Of a stretch of DNA of 64,000 nucleotides, positions 34,922-47,500 are shown one piece after another. Source of the stretch: Basidiobolus meristosporus CBS 931.73 (Eukaryota; Basidiobolomycota; Basidiobolomycetes; Basidiobolales; Basidiobolaceae); assembly GCA_002104905.1 (NCBI GenBank), contig MCFE01000179.1, positions 62,001 through 126,000 of the forward strand, in the 5' to 3' direction. A model generated the notes under the pieces. That model searched no databases and was not told the origin of the DNA. It saw only the letters and a list, made by a program, of their open reading frames with translations. Position 1 is the stretch's first letter. Each line of letters begins with the position of its first letter. A program made the position numbers and the translations under genes.

Positions 34922-35270
34922 CAAATGGAGTTACACTTGACAACCAGAACAATCTCTCCCTTTAGAGTATTGGAAGCCCTGGAGGTATCTTGTTGACATT
35001 TTTGTGGTGTTTATTCAGAAGCAGATCACCAATGCCAGTTTGGTACACCTACAGGCTTTATGCAAGAAGTACTACATGGCATTCAAACAGCAATACTACA
35101 AGCATAAACCTGATTGTGTAGCTCTCTGCTGTTACTGTATCAATTCTCTACTCCATCTTGCTTAGTGTGTGGTGAATACTTGATCTTCCTTCACCTCTAG
35201 AGAGTTTCCTATAGAGCAGATATAGGGGAAACAGGGAGAGAATTAAAGTTGCAAACACTATCATTCCCCA
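34922..35270 (+). pseudogene. Tnp2-like transposase fragment T9
   Basis: On the plus strand, TTTCCTATAGAGCAGATATAGG near 35,209 corresponds to the reverse complement of 24,466-24,488 in T5. TGTGTGGTGAATACTTGATC near 35,165 matches the adjacent region. Only about 270 bp of the 3' part of the gene remains; the first 80 bp after copia F are unassigned. Confidence 0.6.
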
Positions 35271-35880
35271 ATTTTATTACAAATATCACCTTTTAGAAAC
35301 AATTGCACCCTAGTTTCCACAAAAAATCAAGTCAGAGTTTTTCATCAGAACATTGCATAAGAGGCTTTTAATTGGTTGTCTGCCAATTATCTTAGGTTCT
35401 GATTGCAGACCCTCAATCACCTTCAAAATCTGTGTACATTGTGTGGCAATTGCCTCTTTTTCACACACCACCCTTCCTGATTCAAATACTGCTCTTATAT
35501 CTCATCCATAAAAATTAGTTTATTTCCTTTCAATGGTGGGTTGCAACTCAAATTCATGCTGCACCAACCTATACCAGTCCCAATATCCAACACTAACATT
35601 ATGCCCAATCCTACACTCAACAAGTAACTTCATTAAAATCCACAATTCAAGAAGTACTTCTGTCAAAACACCCTTTGCCATAGCTTTGGTGGGAACCCCA
35701 CAGCTTATGAATTATTCACCTACTGGTTCCTATACATCCTATTCTTCAGCCAGTACTGCAAGGTTAAAAACCACATCAACCAGTCTTTGCAATATATTTT
35801 TGCAATATTCAAGTGTGGTGTCTTAGGCACTGCTCTTGAAGAAGTGCTGCAACCATTTGCTGTACCTATTATTGCCCCAA
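35271..35880 (-). pseudogene. Second gene of a Tnp2-type transposon, C-terminal fragment A2
   Basis: The region aligns with 16,240-16,860 (T4) and 10,950-11,540 (T3), including CCTCTTTTTCACAC, the C-terminal EWW region near 35,640 and QRL..E.L near 35,780. It is read on the minus strand. The copy stops where tail sequence begins at about 35,881. Confidence 0.65.
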
Positions 35881-36210
35881 CACTTTATTATACCTTATAA
35901 CAAGCAATTAGTTCTTGTAGGTGAGTCCAATCCAGATAAGCCATCAGGATTCTATAATGAGTCTCTTATAATCTGGCAATTTGAAATTATTGATCCTCCA
36001 TACAATCCTATGACAGGATTGTTCCCATGATTTGCTTTTTCACTGCTAAAAAATGCTAAATATTTTACAGTACGTTAGCAGTTGTTTAGCAAGAATAGCA
36101 TGGCATTCTAATAGTCTTGATGTGCTCTACAGTATTTGAGATCCCCTAATTGGCCAATACATCCTATTGCCATATATGCAAAGCAGCTTGATGGTGCTCT
36201 GACAGCCTCA
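35881..36210 (+). repeat. 3'-tail segment of a Tnp2-type transposon
   Basis: GTCCAATCCAGATAAGCCATCAGGAT and the following 250 bp align with 18,805-19,099 (T5 tail) and 7,500-7,780 (T2 tail). It is non-coding. It is flanked by two second-gene fragments in opposite orientations, evidence of rearrangement among copies. Confidence 0.6.
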
Positions 36211-38545
36211 TTCCATGCAAACATGTAGTGCAATCAATATCCCAGGTAAAGAAAGTAGTATCTTTGCAGCAAAGAAGGAACTCATCTAGTTTAATTAGCA
36301 GCTAAGAACTGAACCATTTTGCAATGTAACAGCAGGGGAGCACCTTACAGTCTTTGAAGCACAACAACAGTGCCCAAAGATGGAGCCCACAGAAAAACCT
36401 ATCACAGCATGGGAGGGAGATAATGTGGTGTTCATACCACAGCAAAGAAATTAAAAGATATTACAGATCAGTGAAGCCATTTGGAGTATTAATGAAGAGC
36501 AGGATAATATTCAATAGACCGTCAGAAGTATAGCACACCATCACTCTGAGGCCAGCATACCATGGGATCATCTGGAGCTGAAGGCAAAGAAGAATGTGCT
36601 TGACATGTTCCATGAGCATTATCCTAGATTCAAACAGGCAAACAGATTTTGGGTCAGCATTGGTAAGCTAAGATAGTATCTTAAGAATAGCAGAAACTAC
36701 CAAAGGCAGAAGAAGGATGCCATGGCTAAAGACCAGCGGCTTCCTCAAGAGCCTATCACAAGCAAGGCTGAAAGCTCTAAGCAAGCATCAAATAGATGTC
36801 AGGTGCTGGAAGAGTGCCAATAAGGGGCAAGCTGGCAGACACAGATGCACTGGCACAGAATTCAGCAAGAAAAAGCTTTTTACTACTGATGAAGCACTCA
36901 GTCAACATAGCAGTGAAGGACCTGGCAGTGATAAAAGCCAGCAGCTTTCTCAGGAGCCCCCCCACAACTATGGCTAAGTGCTAAAAACAAGTGATAAATA
37001 AATGTCAAGTTGCCAAGATAGTGCCAGCAAGGGACAAGCAGGCCAAAACAGATGCCTCAGAGCTGAGTTTATCAAGGAGAAAATGTAGCTCATTACAAGA
37101 AGCACTCAGACAAAGTAGCAGTGAAATACCAGGCAGTGATAAAGGAAGAGGTAAAGGGAAAAACATCTACCTAAGCTTGAGACAGGGAAGCATACAATGG
37201 AAACTGCAGTTCTTGCCAATTAGTACTCTAAGCCCAAGACAGATTGAGTCTCATCATAGACAAGAAGAATTACCAACAAGAAAACAGCTATTTTCACAAG
37301 AGTTGGAAGCACAGGCAGTTGTTACAAGTCTTGGTATAAGAGCTGTAGAGGAATAGCAAGTTTAGCTAGTATTGTACTCACTAAAACTTGAACTGATTTT
37401 TATTGAGGTTCCTGCAGCTCCTTATATACACTTTGCTAGATCAATTACTGACTAATTGTATTTCCTAATGTAGGCTGTGGCTGATGACTCATTTGATTGC
37501 ATCATCATCCTCCTATAAGATCCTGCTTAATATATCTATTTCTGTCTGATAAGGATCTGCTGATTCATTTGCTGACAAATGCTACTGATTTGATAGGTAA
37601 TACTGATATACTGAAAGGCTAAACATATAACTAATTGATTTGACTAGAAATGGATCTAACTTCAACATTCAAGTTGTAGATCATAACACAGCTGAGCTAC
37701 ACCCTAGCAAGATATATGGGTTTGCAGAGAAAGACAATCCATCCACTACAGCCTTCATGTCCTCCATTGTTGACAGAGTGGAGATCCAAATGACAGATAA
37801 GGCTACATACTGAAGAGCTTAAAAACTATCACAATTCCCTTGGTGGAATTTTGGAACATTAATAGGCACACCAAGAGGTTGCAGCACTTATTCAAGAGTA
37901 TTACTTGGGTAAATGCACTTAAATATTGCATGGATTTATTACAAAGACTGGCAGATGAGGTGCTAGACCTTGTAGTGCCAGCTGAAGACCAGGTTGTGTG
38001 GAAACCAGTGAATCAACAGTGGCACAAAGCCATTGGGCTCCTGCTGGAGTCATGGAAACAGAGTGTTACAGCAGAAATACTTATTGAGTGGTGGATCTTA
38101 ATGGAGTTACATGTTTGGTGCAGGGTTGAGCTTAATGTTGGTTTTGGGAATAGGGACTTGTATAGGTCAATACAATTGGCAATTGAGGTATAACTGAAGT
38201 TTCAATGGAAATAATTCATTTTGTATGCATAAAAAGTAAGAAAATTGGTTGAATCAGGAAGTAAGGAGTGTGAAAAAGAGGCAATATCCAATCAATGTGC
38301 ACAAACATAGGAGGTAATTGAGTGTTTGGGATTAGAAAGTGAGCAAATTTGCAGGGATCCAGCCTAATGCCATTAATATGTTGTTGAGATGGAAAATGTT
38401 GGCTAAGTTTTTTGTGATATTTGCGGTGCAATTATTCTTCAATGATCTCTGCACAGCATCCTGCCAGAATCAGTACCTCTTAGTCATTGGACTTTAACTT
38501 TGTGATGGCATTTTGATGGGATCATAACAATAATTTCTCATAGGG
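36211..38545 (+). pseudogene. Second gene of a Tnp2-type transposon, copy A3, with element end
   Basis: Coding similarity starts near 36,225 (QVKKVVSLQQ-like) and passes through the KDYxGFKQANRFW region near 36,610. Two repeat units lie at 36,720-36,930 and 36,930-37,140, followed by the basic RGKGKN linker near 37,150. The C-terminal domain is an open frame at 37,840-38,193 (NINRHTKRLQHLFKS, LQRLADEVLDL, EWWILMELHV). A solo LTR (37,320-37,688) interrupts the linker. The element terminus AATTTCTCATAGGG lies at about 38,545. It lacks the first 130 or so codons. Confidence 0.72.
37320..37688 (-). repeat. Solo LTR inside A3
   Basis: The 369-bp insertion starts TGTTAC and ends ATAACA, an inverted-repeat LTR pair. 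Flanks GCAGT and CAGCT approximate one 5-bp target site (the uninterrupted homologues read GCAGTTGAGCTACAC or similar). On the minus strand it carries a TATA-like GTATATAAGG and a polyadenylation-like CAATAAAAAT about 30 bp downstream in correct order, so the LTR is oriented leftward. It shares no sequence with copia families 1 or 2, so it marks a third LTR family. Confidence 0.75.
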
Positions 38546-39210
38546 TTTCTGATAGAAATGCCATGCAAATGTTAGTACAGGCAGGTATCAGGATGGTGTC
38601 TGGGTCATATGATGCTAGCAACATGATGGTTTTCCATTTGTACCATGTACATTGTATGTTACATCCCACAATGTTTTTGGCAAGAAGTAGTAGTAAATCC
38701 TCAAAACCCCCATTGGTAATGATTGTGGAAACACACTACTTCTTTGAACACCACATCACATCATTCACCAGTTGATGGATTTTTGGTCTCACTTGGCTCC
38801 ATAGAGTATCCTTGTCAATTTTTTTCACAGGTGTTGTCTCATTATATATTGTCATTTTGCAGAGCTCATGCCAGGAACTGTTGATAGGGGGATGGGCTCA
38901 CAATCCACCTGTGAGCCTACTTCTTCAGAGCTATCACTCTGTATGCCGTATTTAGAAGGACAAGGCAAGCCCAAAGATGGCACAAGCTCACCTGACTTGG
39001 TTTATTCAAGGTTACAAGTACAGCTAAGTGTTATTATTGACATATCAGGTGGCAGGCAAGATATTGATGGTACTATAGTGACTGAAGAATGGTCAAATAT
39101 GACTTGTGTAGCAACATACTGGCTGTGATCCTTATAATACTTTGTATGCTATCTGTGTGCTTCATGACTGAGATGCTTGTTACAATAGCCAAATGGACTT
39201 TTTCTCTATG
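38546..39210 (-). pseudogene. Tnp2-like transposase N-terminal remnant T6
   Basis: It aligns with 25,790-26,440 of T5: TGGTGTCTGGGTCATATGATGC near 38,595, the acidic EEVGSQVDCEPI-like segment near 38,910 and CACAGATAG-like zinc region near 39,150. It reads leftward away from the second gene A4, preserving the divergent layout. The rest of the transposase is missing at the A3 terminus (38,545). Confidence 0.7.
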
Positions 39211-41300
39211 AATCTCTGCAGAGCTACAATCTGATTATGATTCTCACACAGATGAGAATGTTGCAATTGCAGTGACCATGGCTGAAGACCCGCAAGTGGC
39301 TGTCATAACATCACCACTACTGGTATTACAAAATATGTAGTCAGCTCAGACTAAGTCATTAATGAGGCAATTAGATACAGTGGCTAATATGATAGATACA
39401 ATGCCCCAGAGAAATCAGGAAATAGTCAAGAGACAGGATGAGTGGATAGCACATGTAGAGCAATCAATACTCAAGGTAGATAACTCAGTAGTTTTGCTGC
39501 AAATAAGAAACCCAATTAGCGCAAAGTCACACCCAAGAATTAAGCCACTTCTCAATGTTACAGCAGAAGAACACTGTACAGTCTTTGAAGCACAACAACA
39601 GTGCCAAAAGATAAAGCTCATACAGAAACCCCTCACAGCGTGGGAGGGAGAAGCTGTGGTGTTTATATCCCAGCCCAATAATCAAAAGACTTTGAAGATC
39701 TGTGAGGCTGTTGAGTGCAGTCATGAAGAGCTGGCTAATATTCAAGCAGCTGTTAGAAGTCAAGTGCAGCATCAGCTTAAGGCCTGCATACAATGGGGCC
39801 ATCAGGAGCTCAAGGCTAAGCAGAATTAACTTGGCCTGTTTTATGAGCATTATCCTGGATTCAAGCAAGCAAACAGATTTTGAGCATACATTGGGATGCT
39901 AAGAAAGTATCTCAAGAATGGCAGAAACACTCAAAGGCAGAAGTACAGGGGTACCATGGTTAAAAGCAGCGGTTTCCTTAAAAGCTTACCATAAGCAGGG
40001 CCAAAAGCTCCAGAAAAGTAACAATGAAACATCAATTAGCCAGGAGAGTTCCAGTTAGGGATAGACAGGCAGAAACAGATACAGCAGTGCATTAATTATC
40101 ACAGAGAAAATGTAGTTCAGTACAAGAAGCACTCATCACAGCAGAAGTGAAGGGCTTGACAATGATAAAACCTGTGGCTTTCTCAGGAGCCTATCACAAG
40201 CAGGGCTGGAAGGTCCAAACAAGTGGCAAAGAAGCATCAGGTTTCCAATAGAAAGCCATTATGGCACAAGCAGGTAAAAACAGAGGCACCAGTTCATCAT
40301 TTCTCAAGGAGAAAACAAAGTACAACACTAGAAGCACTTGGTCACAGTAGCAGTGAACCACTTGACAGCAACAAGAGCCTGCAGCTCTCTCAGAAGCCTG
40401 ACACAAGCAGGGCTGATAGTTCCAAGCAAGCAGCTAAGAAATGTTAGGTTGCCAGGATAGTGCTGGCAGGGAACAAGCAAGCAGAAATGGATTCAGCAGT
40501 GCAGTGTTCATTTAGGAGAAAACAGAGTACAGCACAAGAAGCACTACAGTGAAGTTGCAGTGATATTCCTGGCAGTGATAGTGGTAGAGGTAGAGAAAAA
40601 AAATCTATCCAAGCCAGAGACAGAGAAGCCTGGACAAAAACCTGCAGTTATCACCAATTAACACCATCAGCCCCAAACAGGCTGCATCACATCATAGCCA
40701 AGAAGAATAACAAACAAGACACCAGCTGTTTTTTCTAGTGCTGGAAGTGTAGCCTGTTGAGCTACACTCCATTAAGGTAGATGTGTTTACAGAGAGAAGC
40801 AATTTGTCTACCACTGCCTCTGCACCCTCAATTGCAAACAGAGTGGAGTTCAAACCTACAGACAAAGCAACAATGTCAAGAACTCAAAAGACACTCACAA
40901 TTCCTTCAGTGGAGTTTTGGAACATTAATAGGCATATCAAGAGGTTGCAGCACTTCTTCAAGAGCAGTGCTCAAGAAAATGCACTTGAACACCTCAAGAA
41001 TCCATTGCAAAGACTAGCAGATGTGGTGCTAGACCATGCATTGCCAGCTAAAGGTCAGGACATATATATATGAAATAATGAGTGAGCAGTGGCACAGAGA
41101 CAAGGGGTTCCCAACAAAGTCATGCAAAATAGGCATTACAGCAGAAATTCTCATTGAATGGTGGATTTTGATGGAGCTGCTTTTTGAATGTGGGGCTATG
41201 CTTAATGTTATATGTTTGCCATATTGCTCTGGAGGCACCACCAAGTTACTTCTAATTATGATGTCTGCAGGAATTGACCAGTTGAGTCCACTCAGATTGG
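39211..41300 (+). pseudogene. Second gene of a Tnp2-type transposon, copy A4 (three or more repeat units)
   Basis: The N-terminal half is open at 39,362-39,829 (155 codons: MRQLDTVANMIDTMPQRNQ through HQELKAKQN). It includes KICEAVECSHEELANIQAAV, the segment most conserved among copies. Repeat units of about 205-210 bp start near 39,968, 40,171 and 40,381. The C-terminal domain (40,783-41,073, NINRHIKRLQHFFKS) ends near EWWILMELLFECG (about 41,160). Stops between domains make it inactive. No family was recognised; the N-terminal QxxRxxxIxKRQDEWIxxVEQS-like stretch looks helical and could form a coiled coil. Confidence 0.72.
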
Positions 41301-43717
41301 TGTAGACTGCATTAAGATAGCTGGGATGCCATGGAAATCCTGCTAAAGGTCCTTGTAAATGCTTTCAAGCTTATTTTTCTGTTTGGCAGCAACAGCAGCA
41401 AAACACCATCACAGTTTCTTCAAAAGGTTGTGGGGAAGGTTAATAATTCTTACATGATCAGTAATGTGGCTAAGCAAGCATTTAAAGACTGGAACTTATA
41501 ATCTATAAGCAGGACTGCAGCAACAGGACTCAATTATAGGTCTGGAAATTCAGTGTATTGTGCAAATGATCAGAATGCCACACATTTGTTCCTGGAGATC
41601 AGAGGATATACATGTAAGCCTATATTCCATCATATCTGGAATTTAACTCAAGGATCCTTCATGAAGAAACATTAATACTTTGGCATTGGAGAATTGGATA
41701 TGCCAGTTTCAACCACTTGAACAACAAAATCAGCTATCCTCCAGAGTGAATATTGATCCTCAGCTGGTTTGAAGCTCTGTAAGGCTGCACAAGTGGAAAA
41801 CCAGCCAGACAACTGCTCAAGAAATCTTGGCCAACTAAAGCATAGACAAATCCAGATGTGACCTATGGAGCTCAATGTTGATCTATGTAAGATGTATCAT
41901 TGGCTGAAATGAAGCATCTAGTTACTAGACATACTCCATCTGATAGTGCTACATAGTGTCAGCCATTTTGCAGTGCTTAATCCATCTGGCACTCTACAAC
42001 TCTATCCAGGGCTTTAAGCTTTGCCATAATCCTATTGATGGGATCTAGCTACTGGTATATTTGTTAAATTGTACCTATATTGCTCAGAATAGGGGCCAGC
42101 TTGATTATATAATGTTATAATGCTCCAGAGACATTTCTCTCATTGGATGTCATCCTGTGTAATTACACTGTATATTAATAAATATCTTGACTATTAGCCT
42201 ATTCTGCTGTTTTCTCTTATTTGTGACTCTCCTCTGAATTTATCAGCCAATGTGATGCATTTCATCAGATATTATTTGCTTCATGCTATGCACACCATTT
42301 ACATGGCTTTATACAAGATGTAATACATCCTTATCTCTGACAATCCTGTTATATATAGGCCTAGCCTGCCATACACTTATCTACTCTACTGTATTCTAGA
42401 AGATTCTCAGCCCAGAGTGCTTTGTCATGTCTACTTCTAGTAAATAACACATGGAACCAGATGATATTACCCTCAGTTTTAGACAGTGCTTGAAACTCAT
42501 ACTGTGTGCTTTATATTTGCCAGAATATAGTGCTTCTGCCCACAGAATGCTTACTAATTCTCACTGGGAAGGTCCCAAAGATACATCTGATATATAATCT
42601 GGTGCAGAACACTGTTTAATATGAGAGTCATTTGGATCTTCTGTGCCTAGTATTCCAAGCTTACTCTAACTTATTCAAGTCCTCTGCAAGATGGCTCTCA
42701 ACTGTTGTCAGCTAGGAGTAAAGGCTTGTAGCCTTTTGTTGCCATTATTTGTGTAATAAATCTTATTGGGCAGTAGCAACATAATCAAAAAATGGATCGG
42801 ATTTTGTTGCAGCAGCTCAGCAGATTTTGAGATACCAAAATAGAACTGCTGATGTTGGCTTAAAGTACACCAATAAGAATCTGGAACAGGCACTTCCAGG
42901 ATACTGTGATGCTGATAGGGGACAAAACTCAGAAGACACAAGGTTGGCCACAGTACACAACTGTTGTGCTTCAACATTTACAACTTAGTCAATTTCACTC
43001 CATTAGAAAATCTAGTACCCTAGCTGATTCTCCCTAACCCAAACATAACTAATCTCTGTTATGGTTTATTTTATCACTTCTCAGAAGCTATTTTTAGCTG
43101 TCACACCTGATCAATTTTCATGTGGTCATTACAACCTCAACTGATCTGCTAAGCCTTTCCAAAGGATTAGTCATCTGAGATCTATCCAATCACTTAGTAG
43201 TTACCAAGACATCAGCTGATTAATGATGCAATTTTTCCTTTATCTTATGCACCTATCAACACCCCAACAGATTTCAATTAGTCCAGTCTCTTGGCGCTTA
43301 CTAATTCAACTTGATCAGGAAAATATAAATAAAGATTACTGCACCTTTTGGTTTAGCGTTTGTCTCAATGAAATTAAGATTGTACCTCAGCAAAACTAAG
43401 AATTCAGCAATGCTGTGCTAGTTTCCACCCAAGCCTGGCATATCTAGCATTCCAAAAAGCACCAAGCCTAGCCTGCATAACAAACCTACTTGGTTGCATT
43501 TATAACCCTACTCAACTATATACAAAACCAATATTAGCCCAGAACTTCTCTGCTAATATTTCTGTTACCCTTGACAATTGTAAGATTCTGCACTTAGTTA
43601 TCACTTAGGTTCAGTTCACTCATTCAAGAGCTTTATTACACTCTTCTCTTGGATACAACACCACCCTTACTGGAACAGAGCTTGTTGCAATGCTCAAGAA
43701 AGCACCCAACCTAAGCA
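41301..43717 (+). pseudogene. Ty1/copia remnant E (family 1), left part
   Basis: Protease to integrase zinc region is recognisable at about 41,480-41,860 (GLQQQDSI near 41,510, LALENW for LWHRR near 41,675, KTSQTTAQE for KQARQLLK near 41,800). RNase H is at about 42,790-42,980 (AAQQILRYQ, GYCDADRGQNSED for GYSDADWGQNLED). No 5' LTR was found. Bases 41,930-42,700 and 43,000-43,717 contain no recognisable copia coding sequence and are probably insertions of other repeats. Element D inserted at 43,722. Confidence 0.65.
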
Positions 43718-43722
43718 CTTTC

Positions 43723-44071
43723 TGTTGTAAAAATTTGTAACCTCACCTAAATATTTACCTAACTTATTCACTTGGATCCTTACCTTCAAATCTTAGAAAA
43801 TACTGACCAAAATCCTTGTTGGGATTTATGTAGAATATTTTCACCCAAATATCAGGTACCTAGAACATGAAAATTCTCAAAGCTGTTCAAGCAGCCCCAA
43901 GCTGTGCACACATGCTCTTGGGACCTTCAAAAGTCTATTCTATGTCTTGGTTATGCCATGACCATGCAAATGTATAAATACTACTTTTACATTCAATTGA
44001 TCATTAAGTGAAAACCACATAATCTGCTTGTTCTCCCAGTCAGTTCCAATATCTCCAAGACTCTTACAGCA
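43723..44071 (+). repeat. 5' LTR of copia D
   Basis: It starts TGTTGTAAAA and ends TTACAGCA. A TATA-like TATAAATA is at 43,973-43,980. The primer site GGTTATGAGCCCC follows at 44,072-44,084. Confidence 0.94.
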
Positions 44072-44101
44072 GGTTATGAGCCCCAAGCTGTCACTCTATG
44101 C

Positions 44102-44860
44102 AATGTCTACTACTGCTATTACTGGAATTTTTTCCTTTTCTGAAAAGTTAGATGCATCTAACTACCAAGTGTGAATGGCAAAGATGAAGATGCTGCTACA
44201 AGAAAGAGGCCTTTAGGATATTGTCAGGGGAGAGGAATGCCCTCCTAAAAACATGGGAGAGGGAGCCTTAAGGTACCAGAAGAAAGAATAAAGTGCCTTA
44301 AACTGTATTTGCCTTAATGTCAAAGACAAATTGCTAATTCAATGCTCAACAGCAAAACAGCAAAGAATGCCTGGAAGGCATTAGAAGACCCTACCAGTCA
44401 TGTTCAGTTGCCAATAAAATGTATCTTAGACAAAAATTCTTTACTACAAAGATGCTGCCAGGAGAAGAAATGAAAAATCTTACAACAGAATTACCCTGCC
44501 GGTGGATGAGATGGAATATGTTGGCATACCACTTACTGATGAGGATGTGATAGTAACCATCCTGAATAGCCTTAAAGACAGGCTTCAGGGTCTTGTATCA
44601 GTCCCAGAGTGCAGAACTGTATATTTGACCTTAAATTATATACATGGAAGGCTCCTGAACAAAGAATTCAGAACATCAAGCACCAATAAGAAGGAAGAAG
44701 AAAATGCTTTGATGAGCAATAATAAGCAACAAAGGATATACCTAAGACCTTTCAAGGGCAATAGCAACCTATTTTTCAACTAGTTCAAAAGGAAAGGACA
44801 CACCTCAGACTGGTGCCTGATGAAGAAAGATAGTCAGCAGAAAAAGCCTGAACATGGAAG
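44102..44860 (+). pseudogene. Copia D gag remnant
   Basis: Sequence similar to element A gag starts near 44,102 but has stops (TGA at the NYQVW motif) and a frameshift before 44,502. From 44,502 a 93-codon frame covers the capsid C-terminus (MDEMEYVGIPLTDEDVI). The zinc knuckle near 44,775-44,820 has lost Cys codons (FFN*FKRKGHTSDWC), so RNA binding would fail even without the stops. Confidence 0.85.
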
Positions 44861-47460
44861 TGCTGCAACAACTGAAGATAGAGTTTTCATATCTGCACTA
44901 CAAGTGATAACAATCAAGGATTCTCAGTTGTGGTATGTTGACTCTGGAGCATCTGAACAGTTTACACACTAAAAAGAAGTTTTTACCAAATATCAAGAAA
45001 TTCCAATTTAGAGGGTTTTCATGGGTGACAATAAAGCACTTGATGCAGTGGGAGAAGGAACTGTCCAAGTAAACCTTAGGAGCAGTGAAGGAAGCCACAC
45101 ACTAATCTTTAAAGAAGTACTCCATGTACCAGAAATAGTCAAGAACCTACTATCTGTAAGTAAGTCTGCAGCAAAAGGACTCAGTTTCAACTTTGACAAT
45201 TCTTGATGCAGGAACACTGATCAAAATGGTGCTCATATTGCATTGGGTATCAGAGATCAGAATCTGAATAAGTTGACTATATTCCATCATATCTGGAAGC
45301 CAATCTAAGTAATTTAAATGAAGAAACACCAGTGCTTTAGCACAGGAGTTTAGACAAATCAGTTTTGCTTATTTGCCCAAGTTGATCATAGATCTGCTAA
45401 ATTCTGGAGTAAAAATTGATCCCCCATCTAGTTTGGAGCACTGTGAAGCATGCATATGTGCAAAATAAGCCAGACAACCATTCATAATCAAAACTAAGAA
45501 AAAATTAGATCAAATTCACTCAGATCTGTGTGGGCCTATGTAGAATTTATCATTGGGTAGGATAAATTATTTAATCCCTTTTATAGATGATTTTACAAGA
45601 TACACATGGGTCTACTTCATGGAGAGAAAGGAAGAAGCTCTGTCTAAGCTCAGGGAGTTTATAGCCATGGTTGGATGGAATCAGTTGCCACAGCTGTGTA
45701 CTTAAAAATAGGAGTTATAATATAATACCTCATGATTCTACTCCATTTGAGGCATGGAATGGATACAGACCAAGTGCAGAACATCTAAGAATACTTGGGT
45801 GTATGGCATATGCCAAGAAACTGCCTGTAAATCAGTCAAAATATGGGCCAAAAAGTGTAAAATGCATACTTTTGGGCTACTTCAATCAGAGTGAAGCATA
45901 CAAGCTCTACAATACTAAAGTAAAGAAGCTGATCAAGTCCAGCAAAGAGTTGTTTGATGAAAAGTAAGACTTTTACAAAAAATGACTTCAGATGATGACA
46001 GAAATCTGATCTCAAGTACACCAATTGTTATGATTGAGTCAGAGCAAAACAATAAAAATCTTTTCACTCCAGAGGACTCTACAACCGTGGTTCAGCCTGA
46101 AGCAGTGCCCAGGAATATCCCAGAAGTGATTGTTCCAGTATCAAATGCCCAGAGGTCCAACCAGAAAAGAAATAGCAAATTACTCTATCAATGTGGGTGC
46201 AAACTTAGCCTATGCCTATGCAGTCCATATTGATGAGCCCCTGACTATAAAAGAGGCCCTCAATAGCCCTCAGTGAAAGTCTCGGAGATCTGCAATGACT
46301 GAGGAATATCAGGCCCTAATGGAAAACCAAACTTGGGACCTAGTCAAATTACCAATCAACAAAGAACCAATTGGATGCAGATGGGTCTTGTGGACAAAAT
46401 ACAAGGGTGATGGTACAGTTAAAATATCTGAAGCAAGACTTGTGGCCAAAGGAAATTCTCAAACAAAAGGACTTGACTATACTGATACCATTGCACCAGT
46501 AGCCAAGTTTAATTCCATCAGATCAATATTGGCTATTGCAGCCAAATATAAGTTCTTTACTCATCAAATGGATTTAAAAGCTGCATTTTTGAATGGAGAA
46601 CTTGATGAGGACGTGTATATGGACCAGCCTGATGGGTTTGCTGACCAAGATAACCCCCATTTGGTCTGCAAGCTTAAAAAGTCCCTATATGGACTCAAAC
46701 AATCACCAAGAGTCTGGAATTGCAAAATAGATTCTTACTTCAAATCTCTGAGCATCAAAAGAAGTAATGCTGATTATGGTATATATTATTAGCCAGATAA
46801 AGCCAATCCAGTTCTATTAGCTCTATATGTGGATGATCTTATTACAGCCACCAATAACCTGGAAACAATGGAAGAGACTAGATCCAGTCTATCTAAAGAG
46901 TACAAGATGTCCAATCTAGGCAAACTCATATTGCAGCAATTAAGCAGATTTTTAGATACCTAAAAGGAGCTGCCAGTATCTGCTCAAGATACACTTATAA
47001 GGATTCAGAGCAGGATCTTGTGGGATACTCTGATGCTGATTGGGGACAGAATTTGGAAGACAGAAGATCCACCACAGGATACACCTTTCTTCACTGTAAA
47101 GGAGGGATTTCATGGAATTCAAGAAAGCAACCAACCATAGGACTTTCCACCACAGAGGCAGAGTATATGGCAGCCTGTGAGGCTACAAAAGAAGCAATGT
47201 GGCTAAGGAAGCTTTTTAAAGGTTTAGGCTTATGTCAAAAGATGCCTGTTACTTTATTTCAGGATAATCAAGGATGTATACAGTTGGGTAGAAACCCAAC
47301 TTTTCATGCTAGAACTTAGCACATAGAAATTAGACATCATTTTGTATGCAAAGCTATAGTGAATAACTTGGTTAACTTAGCCCACTGTCCTTTAGATGAA
47401 ATGATTGCAGACATATTACCAAACCATCAGCTAGGGACAAGTTTGAATATCTTAGGTCAA
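44861..47460 (+). pseudogene. Copia D pol remnant
   Basis: Protease keeps DSGAS (about 44,940). The integrase zinc region is near 45,325-45,480. The integrase core has DDFTRYTWVYF (about 45,590) and then a deletion to the C-terminal part (45,671-45,967). Reverse transcriptase (46,295-46,792) is open, with GCRWV, DLKAAFLNGELDEDVYM and LYGLKQSPRVW; the polymerase box YVDDL is intact near 46,827. RNase H (47,020-47,319) includes YSDADWGQNLEDRRSTTGYT and stays open for 99 codons. This is the best-preserved reverse transcriptase of family 1. Confidence 0.9.
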
Positions 47461-47500
47461 AATTAGGACTAGTCAGTATGAGCATTTAGCTGAGTGGGAG

